Assembly: GCA_003194525.1 (NCBI GenBank)
Contig: NBIV01000315.1
Coordinates: 18,340-82,339, forward strand
From: Gracilariopsis chorda
Lineage: Eukaryota; Rhodophyta; Florideophyceae; Gracilariales; Gracilariaceae
Direction: 5' to 3'
DNA: 64,000 nucleotides
The first letter of the stretch is position 1, and each line of letters begins with the position of its first letter. Made by a program: the position numbers and the translations under genes. Below, one piece after another: positions 10,218-20,329 of this stretch. The notes under the pieces are model-generated. The model saw only the letters and a list, made by a program, of their open reading frames with translations. It had not been told where the DNA came from and ran no database searches.

Positions 10218-10232
10218 GGTTATGGGCCCAGC
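10218..10232 (+). promoter_or_regulatory. Primer-binding site of element C, half-tRNA-iMet type
   Basis: GGTTATGGGCCCAGC follows the LTR directly and is complementary over 15 bases to the anticodon arm of eukaryotic tRNA-iMet, as in Drosophila copia. There is no match to a tRNA 3' acceptor end. Confidence 0.88.
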
Positions 10233-10597
10233 CCCGCTGACCGCTGCCGCTATCCCTTTCCGTATCGTTCGTCTGTCGCCGCTCTCCCTCACCGCCGTTC
10301 ATCCGTTTCGCTGTTGCTGCCTCTTTCGTCGTTGCGTCGGGTGTCTTGATCCCATTGTTGGTCGGTGTTGGTCATTCTCCTTGGGTTTGCGTTCCTCCCT
10401 GAGGGCGTTGTGGTGGTGGTGGTTCGACGTTTACTTCCTATCGTTGTTGAGTTGGGCCTCCGTTGTTGCCCGTGTTGTCGATCGCTATCTACTTTGTGTG
10501 TGACACTCCCTCTATCTTGTGTTTTGGGATCCCCGAATCGTTTGTCAGGTCGTATCCGTGAGGTCGAGTCGGTCTAGTTTCGAAGTCTGGGCTCCGT
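10233..10597 (+). other. Leader of element C, first part
   Basis: This is pyrimidine-rich untranslated leader with no convincing ORF. It ends at TCCGT (10593-10597), the left target duplication of the solo LTR that interrupts it. Confidence 0.6.
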
Positions 10598-11376
10598 TGT
10601 TGAAAGTTGAAAGGAAGTTGAGGGGATGGAAGGGAAGTTCGCCAGCTCTGGCTTGGATTTACTTGGAGGTCCTTCAGGCACATCTTATATACCACTCTAA
10701 ACTCGAATTGCGCGGGAACACCAATTACAAGTAAAACCTAAACCACTAAGCAGGGACACTCAATACTACCAATCATCATCTAACATGACATAGCCAGCTC
10801 AGCACAACCTCATTACATCAACGCACACCAACGCACCAACGTTCCGTAATAGTTACGTGCATACACATGACCATGACAAGGCACAAATTCACGACTCCAA
10901 CACACGCCAGCACATGCCAACACATCACGGTAAGTCAACACGTCACGGTAAGTCGGCACGTAACCTGTGGTGTTAGTGCCATGTCATCATGTGGCAATGC
11001 ACACAACACCCACGTCATCAATATACCCGTGCATGTGTAAACCTGTTGACAGTGCATGCACACCTTACCATTGTACCAACCACTGCTGTACCACTTGTAC
11101 CAGCTGTCAACCACTTCACCAGTATCCCCTGCACTCAACGTACACTGTGACCACTGTAGTAGCTGGACACGTGGGTGTGTCCAACCGATCCAGTTATGCC
11201 ATACCACTTGTACGCACAACGTTGCATATGTACATTTGCAGTAGCCAATCAGAAGCCAGTTTCACGTTGGGTTCGCGCACACGCGCATATGCGCTTTTGC
11301 AGAGGTACCCTCTAAAACAGCCCATGCTTCCCGGACCATTTGGTTTTCAGTGACAGCACAGGTACTACTGCCAACA
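10598..11376 (-). repeat. Solo LTR of family C, inverted, inside the leader of element C
   Basis: A complete 779-bp C LTR in opposite orientation (+ strand reads TGTTGAAAGT...CTGCCAACA) is flanked by perfect 5-bp duplications TCCGT (10593-10597 and 11377-11381). It is therefore a genuine later insertion of a family-C element followed by LTR-LTR recombination to a solo LTR. It keeps an intact TATATAAG TATA motif and the U3 module (11238-11299, reverse). Confidence 0.93.
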
Positions 11377-12244
11377 TCCGTGATCGTGTGCTCAGCAGTT
11401 GTTTGTTTTTCGTGTTTCTTAATCATCATCTGGTGTCCACTGCGACGAGCGGTTGGTCCGGGTTACTTTGGGTGATTCCAGGTATCCGGGGACGTGAGCC
11501 TGGCGGCTTGAACCAAAGCGGGTGTATTGTCGAGCGGCTTCCCACCGGTCCGTTTGGACAGATAACGGTGACGGTCGTTAAGACCTGGTAAGTTCAGCGG
11601 GTGCATCTGTGGACGGGTTGCCGTGGCGTACTGCGCTGGTGCGGGTGATTGAATTATTTGTTTTGATCCTGACTGCGTGTCGGGATTCTTGGGCTGTTGC
11701 GAAGGTATTCCATAACGTGCTTTTGATCCGTGCATCTGACCCTTGGGCGTTTGTGCGGGGAGGCGACGTGGCGTAGGCTGACCTCCTTCTTAGGATCAGT
11801 CCGCGTGTGACCTTAAGTGGTTGCGCGTTAGCAGCGTACTTTGGTTGCCATAGTAGCTTCAGTTGCGAGGTCGCGCAAGTTCTTGCAAGAGGCCAGAGAG
11901 GGTTATACTTGGTGAAGGCATATCTTGGGTCATTAACCATCCTCTGGAAGCCTCGTAGAGAGCGACGCATCTTCTACTTAGACGTAGGCGAGGGAAGACA
12001 GAAGAAGACGTCTTGTACCCGGAGCATCTCCGGGGGCCAGGGGTCCGACACCCTAGGGTAGCGGAGGTAGTTTCTCCCGTCAGTGCGCCCGAATTTGAAG
12101 TTTTGTTGTTGTTGTGGTTGTTGGTTTTGTTGTTATTGTTGTCGTTGTTTTTGTTGTTATTGTTTTCGTTGTTGCCATTTTTGTGCTACTTAAGTGCCGT
12201 AGGTCTTTCATCGCACCTGTGCTGTTTGTTGACATCTACCAAGC
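11377..12244 (+). other. Leader of element C, second part, with conserved module 11885-12091
   Basis: This untranslated stretch lies between solo LTR and gag. It has no credible ORF; the long - strand ORF at 11578-11970 overlaps the conserved leader and is taken as chance. The block 11885-12091 aligns with the leaders of families B and E. A donor-like GTAAGT lies at about 11588 and an acceptor-like pyrimidine tract plus CAG at about 12082, so a leader intron is possible. A GTT-rich low-complexity tract (about 12100-12180) precedes gag. Confidence 0.6.
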
Positions 12245-13111
12245 ATGGATTCATTCGGTGGCATCAAGATTGAAAAGTTGGGCGAGGATAACTTCCATGT
12301 ATGGAAGCAAAAGGTTGAGTTGCTGCTTGCACTCAAGGACCTCGATGACCATCTTGAATCAACCAGGCCTACGGACGATGACGAGTTGTCAGCATGGAAG
12401 AAGAAAGACTCCAAGGCCAGGGCTGTTATTGGTCTCAGCATCAGTGATGAGCATTTGGACCATTTGAGGGATACCAAGAATGCTGCGGAAATGTGGAAAG
12501 CCATTTGTGATGTGTTCCAGCGTAAAACGCTGCTCAACCGAATCAATGCAAGACGTGCCTTCTACACAGCCAAGATGCAAGATGATGAGAAAATGTTACA
12601 CTTCATCAATCGTGTTCGTCATCTTGCATCGGATCTGAAGAGCATGGACGTAGTGGTTGAGGAAGAAGACATCGCTATGGCAATCCTATGTGTGCTACCA
12701 GACCGCTTCAAACACCTCATTGTCGCTATTGACACCACGATTGGTGATGGCAAACTCGATTTAGAGTTTGTGAAGAGTCGTTTGCTGCAAGAGGAACAGC
12801 GAATGAACGATCGTGCCAAGGAGGAGTCCGGAAGTGACACGGCTTTGGTCGGTGCGCAGTCGCGAAAGAAGTCCATGGTGTGCTACTACTGTGGTAAGAA
12901 GGGGCATATCCACAGAAACTGTTTCAAGAGACAAGGTGACGAAGCTAGCAAAGAGCAGAGTGCTGCCGCAAACCCAGCTGTGCAGACCGATCTCGGCAAC
13001 GAGAAACGAGGATGTGACAGTGACCCTGACTTTGTTGTGTCATTGCGACAGGTTCTGTGGAAGAAAGTATCAGTGACTGGATCATTGACTCTGGTGCCAC
13101 CGCCCATATGA
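12245..13111 (+). CDS. Copia Gag of element C
   Basis: This 288-residue Gag begins at ATG 12245, directly after the leader. It has the DUF4219/UBN2 Gag fold signature (start MDSFGGIKIEKL, then a Trp-Lys rich helix) and a zinc knuckle CYYCGKKGHIHRNC at about residues 213-226. Gag coats the RNA genome and forms the particle. The protease frame lies one base back and overlaps 13027-13111, so the last residues of this ORF are probably out-of-frame read-in caused by a small deletion; a programmed -1 shift is the alternative. No slippery heptamer of the usual X XXY YYZ form is obvious in the overlap. Confidence 0.85.
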   Translation: MDSFGGIKIEKLGEDNFHVWKQKVELLLALKDLDDHLESTRPTDDDELSAWKKKDSKARAVIGLSISDEHLDHLRDTKNAAEMWKAICDVFQRKTLLNRINARRAFYTAKMQDDEKMLHFINRVRHLASDLKSMDVVVEEEDIAMAILCVLPDRFKHLIVAIDTTIGDGKLDLEFVKSRLLQEEQRMNDRAKEESGSDTALVGAQSRKKSMVCYYCGKKGHIHRNCFKRQGDEASKEQSAAANPAVQTDLGNEKRGCDSDPDFVVSLRQVLWKKVSVTGSLTLVPPPI

Positions 13112-16100
13112 CGTATGACGAGTCCATGTTTGACAGTTATAGCAAAAGAGAGTCTGCCTGTGTGAGTATCGGCAATGACTCGAAGCTGGAGTCTCTTGGT
13201 CATGGCAGTGTCCACCTCGATCTCGCTGTTGAAGGGCGTAAGAGCAAGTGCCGGTTGGGTGAAGTAGTGCACGTACCGAATCTAAGGTATCATCTGCTGT
13301 CAGTATCTGCGATGTGTGACCTGGGTACGCGAGTGGTGTTTGACAAAACCAAAGTATGTGTGTACAAAGGCAACACCATGATTGCCCAGGGCCTTCGCAT
13401 CAAATGACTGTACTACCTATGTACCGCGATTGAAGTACCAGAAGACATGGACAACGCACTTGTGACTGACCTGTCACTATGGCATGCTCGAATGGCTCAT
13501 GTGAATGTGGATGGTATCAAACATATGGCTCGTAACGGTGTTGTGTCAGGGCTGAATGTGGACTTGAATCAATCGATGGATGTGTGTGACTCTTGTGTAG
13601 TGGGAAAATCTACACGTGCTCCAACTCCCAAGCAAGGGGGGGAACGGGCTTTGCACCCATTGGACCTAGTGCATTCGGACATTTGTGGTCCAATCCAAGT
13701 AGGTTCCTTGGGAGGTTCACGCTACTTCGTCACATTCATCGATGATCACTCCCGTTTTTGCTTCTTGTACATGCTCAAGACCAAGAATGAGGTGTTCCAC
13801 GTGTTCGTGAAGTGGCTCAAGATGGTTCAAAATCAGAGTGACCGACATGTGAAAACCATCACCGCACGTGAGTCTGTGCTACATGCGTTACGCACAGACA
13901 ATGCTGGTGAATATGTGTCAAAGAAGTTTTCACAAGAGCTTGAACGTCACGGTATTGAACATCAGCGAACGGTGCCTTACAATCCACATCAGAATGGTCT
14001 GGCCGAACGGTTCAACCGAACACTCATGGACTTGGTGAGATCGATGCTGCATCACAAGAAACTGCCAAAGAGCTTCTGGGCTGAAGCATTGAACGTTGCA
14101 TTGTATGTGCGCAATCGAGTCACCTGCAAGGCCCTTCCGAGTGACGTGACACCACTCGAGATGTGGAGTGGATATGAACCTGACTTGAGCAATCTGCGTG
14201 TGTTCGGTAGCCGGTGCTGCTACAAAGTGGTGGACCACAAGCTGAAGAAGCTGGAGCAACGTCCCGTGGAGGCGATCTTTATTGGGTACACATCTGGATC
14301 GAACGGTTATAAACTGTGGGATGCGCAAAAGAAGAAGGTGGTTGTGTCGAGAGATGTGAGGTTTGACGAATGTAGTGGTTCAGATCAATGTACTGACCAC
14401 GTTGATGATGACGACTATGCTGAGATCGACATCTCGGACAAGCCGAAATCAAACATCACCTCCACCTCTACTACACCCACCGATGCTGCCCAACTTGAAC
14501 CCGCTGCACCAGATACTCCACCAGAAGAAGCTTCAGGCAGTGGCCACGATGAGCTCACAGCTGAGACAGAAGTTGAGCCAGACGTACCAGATCCACAACC
14601 ACTTTGGAGATCCACTCGTGAGCGTAGAGCGCCTACCTCGTGGTGGCACGGAACTGCCTTACTCACTGCCAGTGATGACATCCCATCCTCATACTCGGAT
14701 GCGGTGTCACGTCCTGATTCAAAAGCGTGGACCAAGGCCATGAACAGTGAGTACGAGTCTCTGATGGAGCATGACACATGGGAGTTAGTGCCAAGGCCAG
14801 CTGACAGCAACGTGATATCATCCAAGTGGGTATTTGTGCAAAAATATGAGGCTGGCGACAACGATGAACCAACAGTGAGGTACAAGGCTCGTGTGGTGGC
14901 TCGAGTGTTTCTGCAGATCAAAGGTGTAGACTTCTCCGAGACGTATGCACCAGTGGTCAAATTCACATCCATTAGAATGATTCTGTCCATTGTAGCAGTG
15001 CAGAACTATCATCTGCACCAGATGGATGTGAAGACTGCATTCTTGAATGGCGACCTGGAAGAGACTGTGTACATGGAGCAGCCCGACGGATTCATCAAAC
15101 CTGGGAACGAGGACTTGGTATGCCTTCTCAAGAAAGCCATGTATGGGCTACGACAGGCATCAAGGCAGTGGTTTGCAAAGATGTACTTGTTCCTCGTGGG
15201 TTGGATGGGTCTGAAGCCAAACGTTGCAGACGAGTGCGTCTACACCGGAGAGGTACTGGGAGCGCTTGTGATCATTGCTCTTTATGTGGACGACTTGCTT
15301 ATTGCGAGTCCAAGTATGGAGACAATGAATCGCGTAAAGCGTGAACTGTCAAAACGTTTTTAGATGAAGGATCTCAGTGAAGCGCGCATGGTACTTGGGT
15401 TCGAGATCCATCGTGATCGATCCAAAAGACAGCTGTACCTGACACAGTCTGCATACACGCGTAAGGTCTTAGAACGTTTTGGCATGTTGCAGTGCAAACC
15501 AATGGACACTCCCATGGACTCCGGTGCTGACCTCACTAAGGTAGAAGAGCCTCTGACGAACATTCCGTATCGCCAGGTGATCGGTTGTCTGATGTAGCTC
15601 TCTGTTGGCACTCGACCGGACATCTCGTTTGCAGTGTCCAAGCTAGCCAAGTATGTCGAGAAACCTGGAGAGACTCATTGGAATGCGGTCAAGCGTGTTC
15701 TGCGTTACCTCAATGGCACTCGCTCCCTCGGACTTACTTATGGCTCCACGACTGATACTCAGCTGTATGGATACGTAGACTCTGACTGGGCAGGTGATAC
15801 ATCCAACCGCAAGTCCACCAGTGGGTATGTGTTCATGATGTGCGGTGCTCCTGTGTCTTGGAGCTCGCGCCAACAGGAAGTAGTTGCATTGTCTAGCGCT
15901 GAGGCTGAGTATGTGAGTCTGTGCAGTGGGACGAAGGAAGCGATCTGGCTGAGACGAGTATGGAGAGGCATTGGCAACGCAAGTGGACTACACGTGGATG
16001 AGTCAGTGACGCTAATGGTTGAGCCCACAACTGTGTACGTGGACAACCAAGGTTGCATCGACCTTGCTCGAAATGGAGTTGTGAACAAGCGTACTAAGCA

Positions 16101-16269
16101 CATTGATATTCGCTTTCACTTCACCAGAGAGGCTCTACGCGACAAAGCCGTCCAGTTGCAGTACTGTTCCACGGAAGACATGGTTGCCGATATGCTGACG
16201 AAAGCGCTCGGTCGAGTTAAGCTGGCAAGGTTCCGCGGGGACTGTGGCTTGCTTCCCTTAGACCTTTGA
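13027..16269 (+). pseudogene. Copia protease-Pol of element C with three in-frame stops
   Basis: One frame carries the protease (WIIDSGATAHM), GAG-pre-integrase, integrase core (HSDICGP, RTDNAGEY, GLAERFNRT), RVT_2 reverse transcriptase (ALYVDDLLI near 15280) and RNase H (DSDWAGD, SSAEAEYV). It is interrupted by TGA 13405-13407 between protease and integrase, TAG 15361-15363 in RT (after LSKRF) and TAG 15595-15597 (after IGCLM, normally a Tyr). It ends at TGA 16267-16269. All catalytic motifs remain. The first stop lies at the same domain boundary as the TAG in A and B, so it may be functional; the other two look like decay. Confidence 0.9.
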
Positions 16270-16280
16270 AGTCAGTGACA

Positions 16281-16289
16281 GAGGGGGGG
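16281..16289 (+). promoter_or_regulatory. Polypurine tract of element C
   Basis: GAGGGGGGG directly precedes the 3' LTR (TGTTGG at 16290), as expected for the plus-strand primer of reverse transcription. Confidence 0.8.
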
Positions 16290-17068
16290 TGTTGGCAGTA
16301 GTACCTGTGCTGTCACTGAAAACAAAATGTTCCGGGGAGCATGGGCTGTTTTAGAGGGTACTTCTGCAAAAGCGCATATGCGCGTGTGCGCGAACCCAAC
16401 GTGAAACTGGCTTCTGATTGGCTACTGCAAATGTTCGTATGCAACGTGGTGCGTACAAGTGGTATGGCATAACTGGATCGGTTTGACACACCCACGTGTC
16501 CAGCTACTACAGTGGTCACAGTGTACGTTGTGTGCAGGGGTTACTGGTGAATTGGTTGACAGCTGGTACAAGTGGTACAGCAGTGGTTGGTACAATGGTA
16601 AGGTGCGCATGCACTGTCAACAGGTTTACACATGCACGGGTATATTGATGACGTGGGTGTTGTGTGCATCGCCACATGATGACATGGCACTAACACCACA
16701 GGTTACGTGCCGACTTACCGTAACGTGTTGACTTACCGTGATGTGTTGGCATGTGCTGGCGTGTGTTGGAGTCGTGAATTTGTGCCTTGTCATGGTCATG
16801 TGTATGCACGTAACTATTACAGAACGTTGGTGCGTTGGTGTGCGTTGGTGTACTGAGGTTGTGCTGAGCTGGCTATGTCATGTTAGATGATGATTGGTAG
16901 TATTGAGTGTCCCTGCTTAGTGGTTTAGGTTTTACTTGTAGTTGGTGTTCCCGCGCAATTCGAGTTTAGAGTGGTATATAAGATGTGTCTGAAGGACCTC
17001 CAAGTAAATCCAAGCTAGAGCTGGCGAACCTCCCTTCCATCCCCTCAACTTCCTTACAACTTTTAACA
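16290..17068 (+). repeat. 3' LTR of element C (779 bp)
   Basis: It runs TGTTGGCAGT...TTTTAACA and is close to identical to the 5' LTR. The U3 module is at 16367-16429 and the TATATAAG motif near 16975 is intact. The right flank GAACG continues in family-B pol (B2). Confidence 0.92.
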
Positions 17069-18262
17069 GAACGTTGGACTCATCAATATCACTAGAATCC
17101 TCGTTAGCGTCCTCCGCAGAATTGGTATCGCTCGCAGCATTGTCAATGCTTGGAGTTTGAACCTCATTCACAGTTTCTGTGGGTTGGTCTGGTGCATCCT
17201 GTGCATCTGTTTCTGCGTCTGACCTAAGTTCTCCGAGTTCATCGAGTGAAAACTCATCTTAACTGTCACTAGAGCTCTCATACCCAGCGCTAGAATAGTC
17301 AAAGTCTGATGCACTTTCGTCATCCATATAGTTTACGAGGTATGGGACACCTGGGAATGTAGAATCATCAAAAGGGACATGCCGGGACCTCACAATTCGA
17401 GCTATCTCATTGTCACCAGTGACCAGAACCTCGTAAACACCATGATCCAGAGTCTGCAAGTACACTTCCTCAAGTGCACGAGACTCGAACTTGGTGTCCG
17501 GGTTCATTTTCAATACATATGCTGCGCATCCAAACACTCTAGCATGCTTCATTGATGGCTTATTACCATTCACCAACAGGTATGGAGTTGAGCTGGTGGT
17601 AGAATGTGGAACTCTGTTGCGAAGATAAATAACCTATTTGAGTGCATAGGGCCATAGGCACTCTGGCAAGTTGCCTTGAATCAGCAAAGCTCGAGCAGCT
17701 TCTTCCATGGTGCGATTGATGCGCTCGGCAATTGCGTTATGTTCCGGTGTATAGGGAGTGAGAACGATGTTCCCTGCAGACCATTGGCATTGTTTTCTTG
17801 TAACGCAATGTACTCCTCTGCATTGTTCGAGTGCAAATTTTGAACAAGCACATGCGCTCCTCCAAGCTGCTGGAGCTTCTGCCATATACCCAAACAGACT
17901 TCCCCAATTTCAGATCTATGCAACATGAAGCCGAGGAAGACATATCGAGAGCGGTCATCGATAAACGTAGACGCATACTGAAAACGATCTGGAAACAATG
18001 GCAGCAGAGGACCAATGATGTCCGAGTGCACAATGTCTCCAATCTCCTTTGATCTTTTGAACTTTCCCAAAAATGGAAATTTATGCGCTTTGCCAAGTCG
18101 GCATGGTCGACATACCTCCTCCATGTGTTTCAGCTTTGGCACTACATCAACTTGCTCGTGTACCTTTTGAAGGTCTCGTGGGTTCATATGTGGAAGTCGG
18201 CGGTGTCACAGCTTTGTGACTTCTTGGTCTTTTGTGGATAGTAGCCTTGTGTGATCGGTGTG
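17069..18262 (-). pseudogene. Integrase and linker of B2 (Copia Pol 5' half)
   Basis: Reading leftward after the TAG at 18263 it holds a pre-integrase domain with an LW-to-L-stop change (TGG to TGA, near 18207), then the zinc-binding CRPCRLGKAHK segment, the integrase core with the shared one-base deletion near 17757, the post-integrase segment, a TCA-to-TAA stop near 17261, and an acidic Ser/Asp linker cut at 17069 by element C. The frame would resume at 9437 beyond C. Confidence 0.88.
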
Positions 18263-19675
18263 CTAGATGGGCCATGGCAGCGTGTACAACTTAGATCGTG
18301 TGTGTCGTTGACCACAACCAATTTCAAACCCCTCTTCGTGGGTAATGCGAACCTGACTTGCGCCGAACAGTGACTCTATTTCTTTATCGGGCATACGACC
18401 AACCGACACTAAGTTGTACCCAAGATCTGGGACATGTAGTACATCCGTAAATCGGAGGTTAGCCTCGACGAAGGGCAGTAACACATCCTCTTGTTGTGTG
18501 GCCGTGACCGTGGTATTGTCAGCAAGTTCAATACGCCTCGGAGATATGTCAACCAATGTGTTGGGCACAAACGCAGAAGCAGAACAAAAGAAATGGGACG
18601 TGGCACCACTGTCCGCATACGTATCCATGCTGTTACACACAGATGGGAGCACTGTAGACTTCTCGACACCCATTCCGGCGATCTCAATCTTGGATCCCCT
18701 TCGTGATGACTTGCCAGAGTGTTTAGATTTGTCACCTGAACCAGCTTTGAGTTGGTCCAAGATTACTTTGGGTAAACGGTTGTTCAGACTGTCAGGATTC
18801 ATGTGGCATCGGTCCTGCGTGTGGCCATCGTGTTGGCAGAAAGTGCAATGGTAACCATTTTTTGTGGTTACAGCATAAGCACGCCCATTGGACTCAATGT
18901 TTGAGTTGAAATCTGATATATTACAATCATTTTCGCCCCCATTTGACAATTTGTTACGTCCACTAGAACGGCCGTTACCTTTACCTCGGTTCTTTTTACG
19001 GTTACGACCACGAGTGGCACTGACAGAACCAAGTTGACGAGCATTGTACTCATCAATCAGGGTAGTTGCCACATAGTCCCATGTCAATTCCGAGATCTCC
19101 TTAGTCCTAAGTGCCGCAGCGGTTGAATCTAGTGAGCAGTTGGGGTCGATAGATGCTAGTAGCATTGGAGCCTTATGTGACTCTGGAATGGCAGCATCCT
19201 TCCCCATTCGGTCTAATTGTGAGAATAAAGAGGCAAACTGGTCCACAAATTCTGACATATTTTGCCGATTATACGACATTCTGAACAGTTGGGTCTGTAC
19301 CGCGATACGAGAGACTGTTCGGTTGGAGGCATAACGTGCATCTAGCATTCTCAATATACGCCCAGGATCATCATCCACATCCATGACAACGCGTAGTGGG
19401 GCATCTCCAAGTGCACAGATGATGGTTGCCTATGCCTTTTCCCGTTTCTGCATGAGTCGGGAACTGCCTTGAGCAGCACTAAAGGTTGAATCGTGAGTCA
19501 TTGTGGCACTAGATGCCTCATCCAGTGTAGATGCCACTACATTCCACACATCTTTAATGTGACATGCGGCACGAAGTCGATGCCGCCATAACGTATAATC
19601 CTCACCACGCTTACCATGGAAGCGTGGGATTTTCACACAGGAGTTCGTTTCAGACTCAACTTCAGAGTCAGACAT
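18263..19675 (-). pseudogene. Copia Gag-protease of B2 with in-frame TAG
   Basis: It starts at ATG 19675. An in-frame TAG at 19430-19432 is shared with B1. Downstream, 373 codons stay open and hold the Gag helices, a basic Arg/Lys/Gly linker, the zinc knuckle CTFCQHDGHTQDRC and the protease motif DSGATSHFF. The frame ends ...LPWPI TAG (18263-18265), the same protease/integrase boundary as element A. It is about 60-70% similar to element A Gag by eye. Confidence 0.88.
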
Positions 19676-20023
19676 ACTTCCAGAAGGAGCTGAAACACCA
19701 ATGAATATATAATTCTAAGCAGGGTGAGGGACTCAATGCTTTTCAAAATCCGATTACCAAGAGAGGGAAAGTGTTGAAGCGGAGGGTCAGCCAAGAAACT
19801 TGCAGCTGAGATCACTCTAAGATATGAATACTGGAGTTGAGTAATGCCAGCACTCGACAGCAAGGGCGCCAGCAGAGACCGTGTAACCAAGTCTCAACGG
19901 ACGTCCAGACGCGTCTGGTACGCGAATCACAGGCGGGGTTCGGGTCCTGGACGCCCGGAGTATACTCACAAGTGGCTCTGAAGCGCACTCAGAAAAGAAA
20001 AGAAAAGATGAAACTTCGTAAAA

Positions 20024-20240
20024 GCGGGCGCACTGACAGGAGAAAGTACCTCCGCTGCCCTAAGGGTTGAACCCCTGGACCCTGGTGGCTCTCTCCAGGT
20101 GCGAGATGCGATTTTCTTCGACCTGCCCTACTCTGCGCACTTCAAGAGCAGGGTGCTCAATCCGTACGAGAACGTCCCAGGGAGGTTACTGACAAGCGCG
20201 ATATGTTTTCACCAGTTGACCGCTACTGGTCTCTTGCAGG
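20024..20240 (-). other. Conserved Copia leader module (copy in B2)
   Basis: It is nearly identical to 6834-7050 and lies between the primer-binding site (20316-20329) and gag (19675). The short stems described for B1 are retained. Confidence 0.7.
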
Positions 20241-20315
20241 ATATCAGCTCGATCTTACGCACGCACGCAAAAAATGAAAGTTAGATAAGAGCGACGTCTG
20301 CACTATGTCGACGCT

Positions 20316-20329
20316 CTGGGCCCATAACC
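20316..20329 (-). promoter_or_regulatory. Primer-binding site of B2, half-tRNA-iMet type
   Basis: In sense GGTTATGGGCCCAG follows the LTR end at 20330. It is the same site as in B1. Confidence 0.85.

Larger units (their letters stand above)
9438..17068 (+). mobile_element. Copia LTR retrotransposon, element C (full length, decayed)
   Basis: The element comprises 5' LTR 9438-10217, tRNA-iMet half primer-binding site, a long leader interrupted by a solo C LTR, gag, pol, polypurine tract and 3' LTR 16290-17068. The flanks do not match (AGCTC on the left, GAACG on the right), although both lie in family-B pol in the same orientation. This suggests recombination after insertion. Gag is open; pol carries three in-frame stops and is out of frame with gag. 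Confidence 0.92.

Noticed and set aside
10120-10503. A 127-codon + strand ORF across LTR, primer site and leader of C
   Set aside because: It crosses the LTR/primer-binding-site boundary and is Leu/Arg-rich because of pyrimidine-rich leader DNA.
11578-11970. A 130-codon - strand ORF in the C leader
   Set aside because: It overlaps the conserved untranslated leader module, has no recognisable domain and is not shared with the other copies of the leader.
12245-13111. Programmed -1 frameshift between gag and protease in C
   Set aside because: The overlap is 85 bases without an obvious slippery heptamer, and the element has other lesions, so a small deletion is more likely. Not excluded.
14415-14990. 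A 191-codon ORF on the - strand opposite element C pol
   Set aside because: It lies entirely antisense to a well supported Copia integrase-RT frame and has low-complexity Ser/Val content; it is a shadow.
13405-15597. Reassignment of UGA as a sense codon in the host
   Set aside because: Both intact host genes end in TGA and pol of A, B and C ends in TGA. UAG reassignment cannot be excluded from this window but has no positive support beyond the retrotransposon stops.
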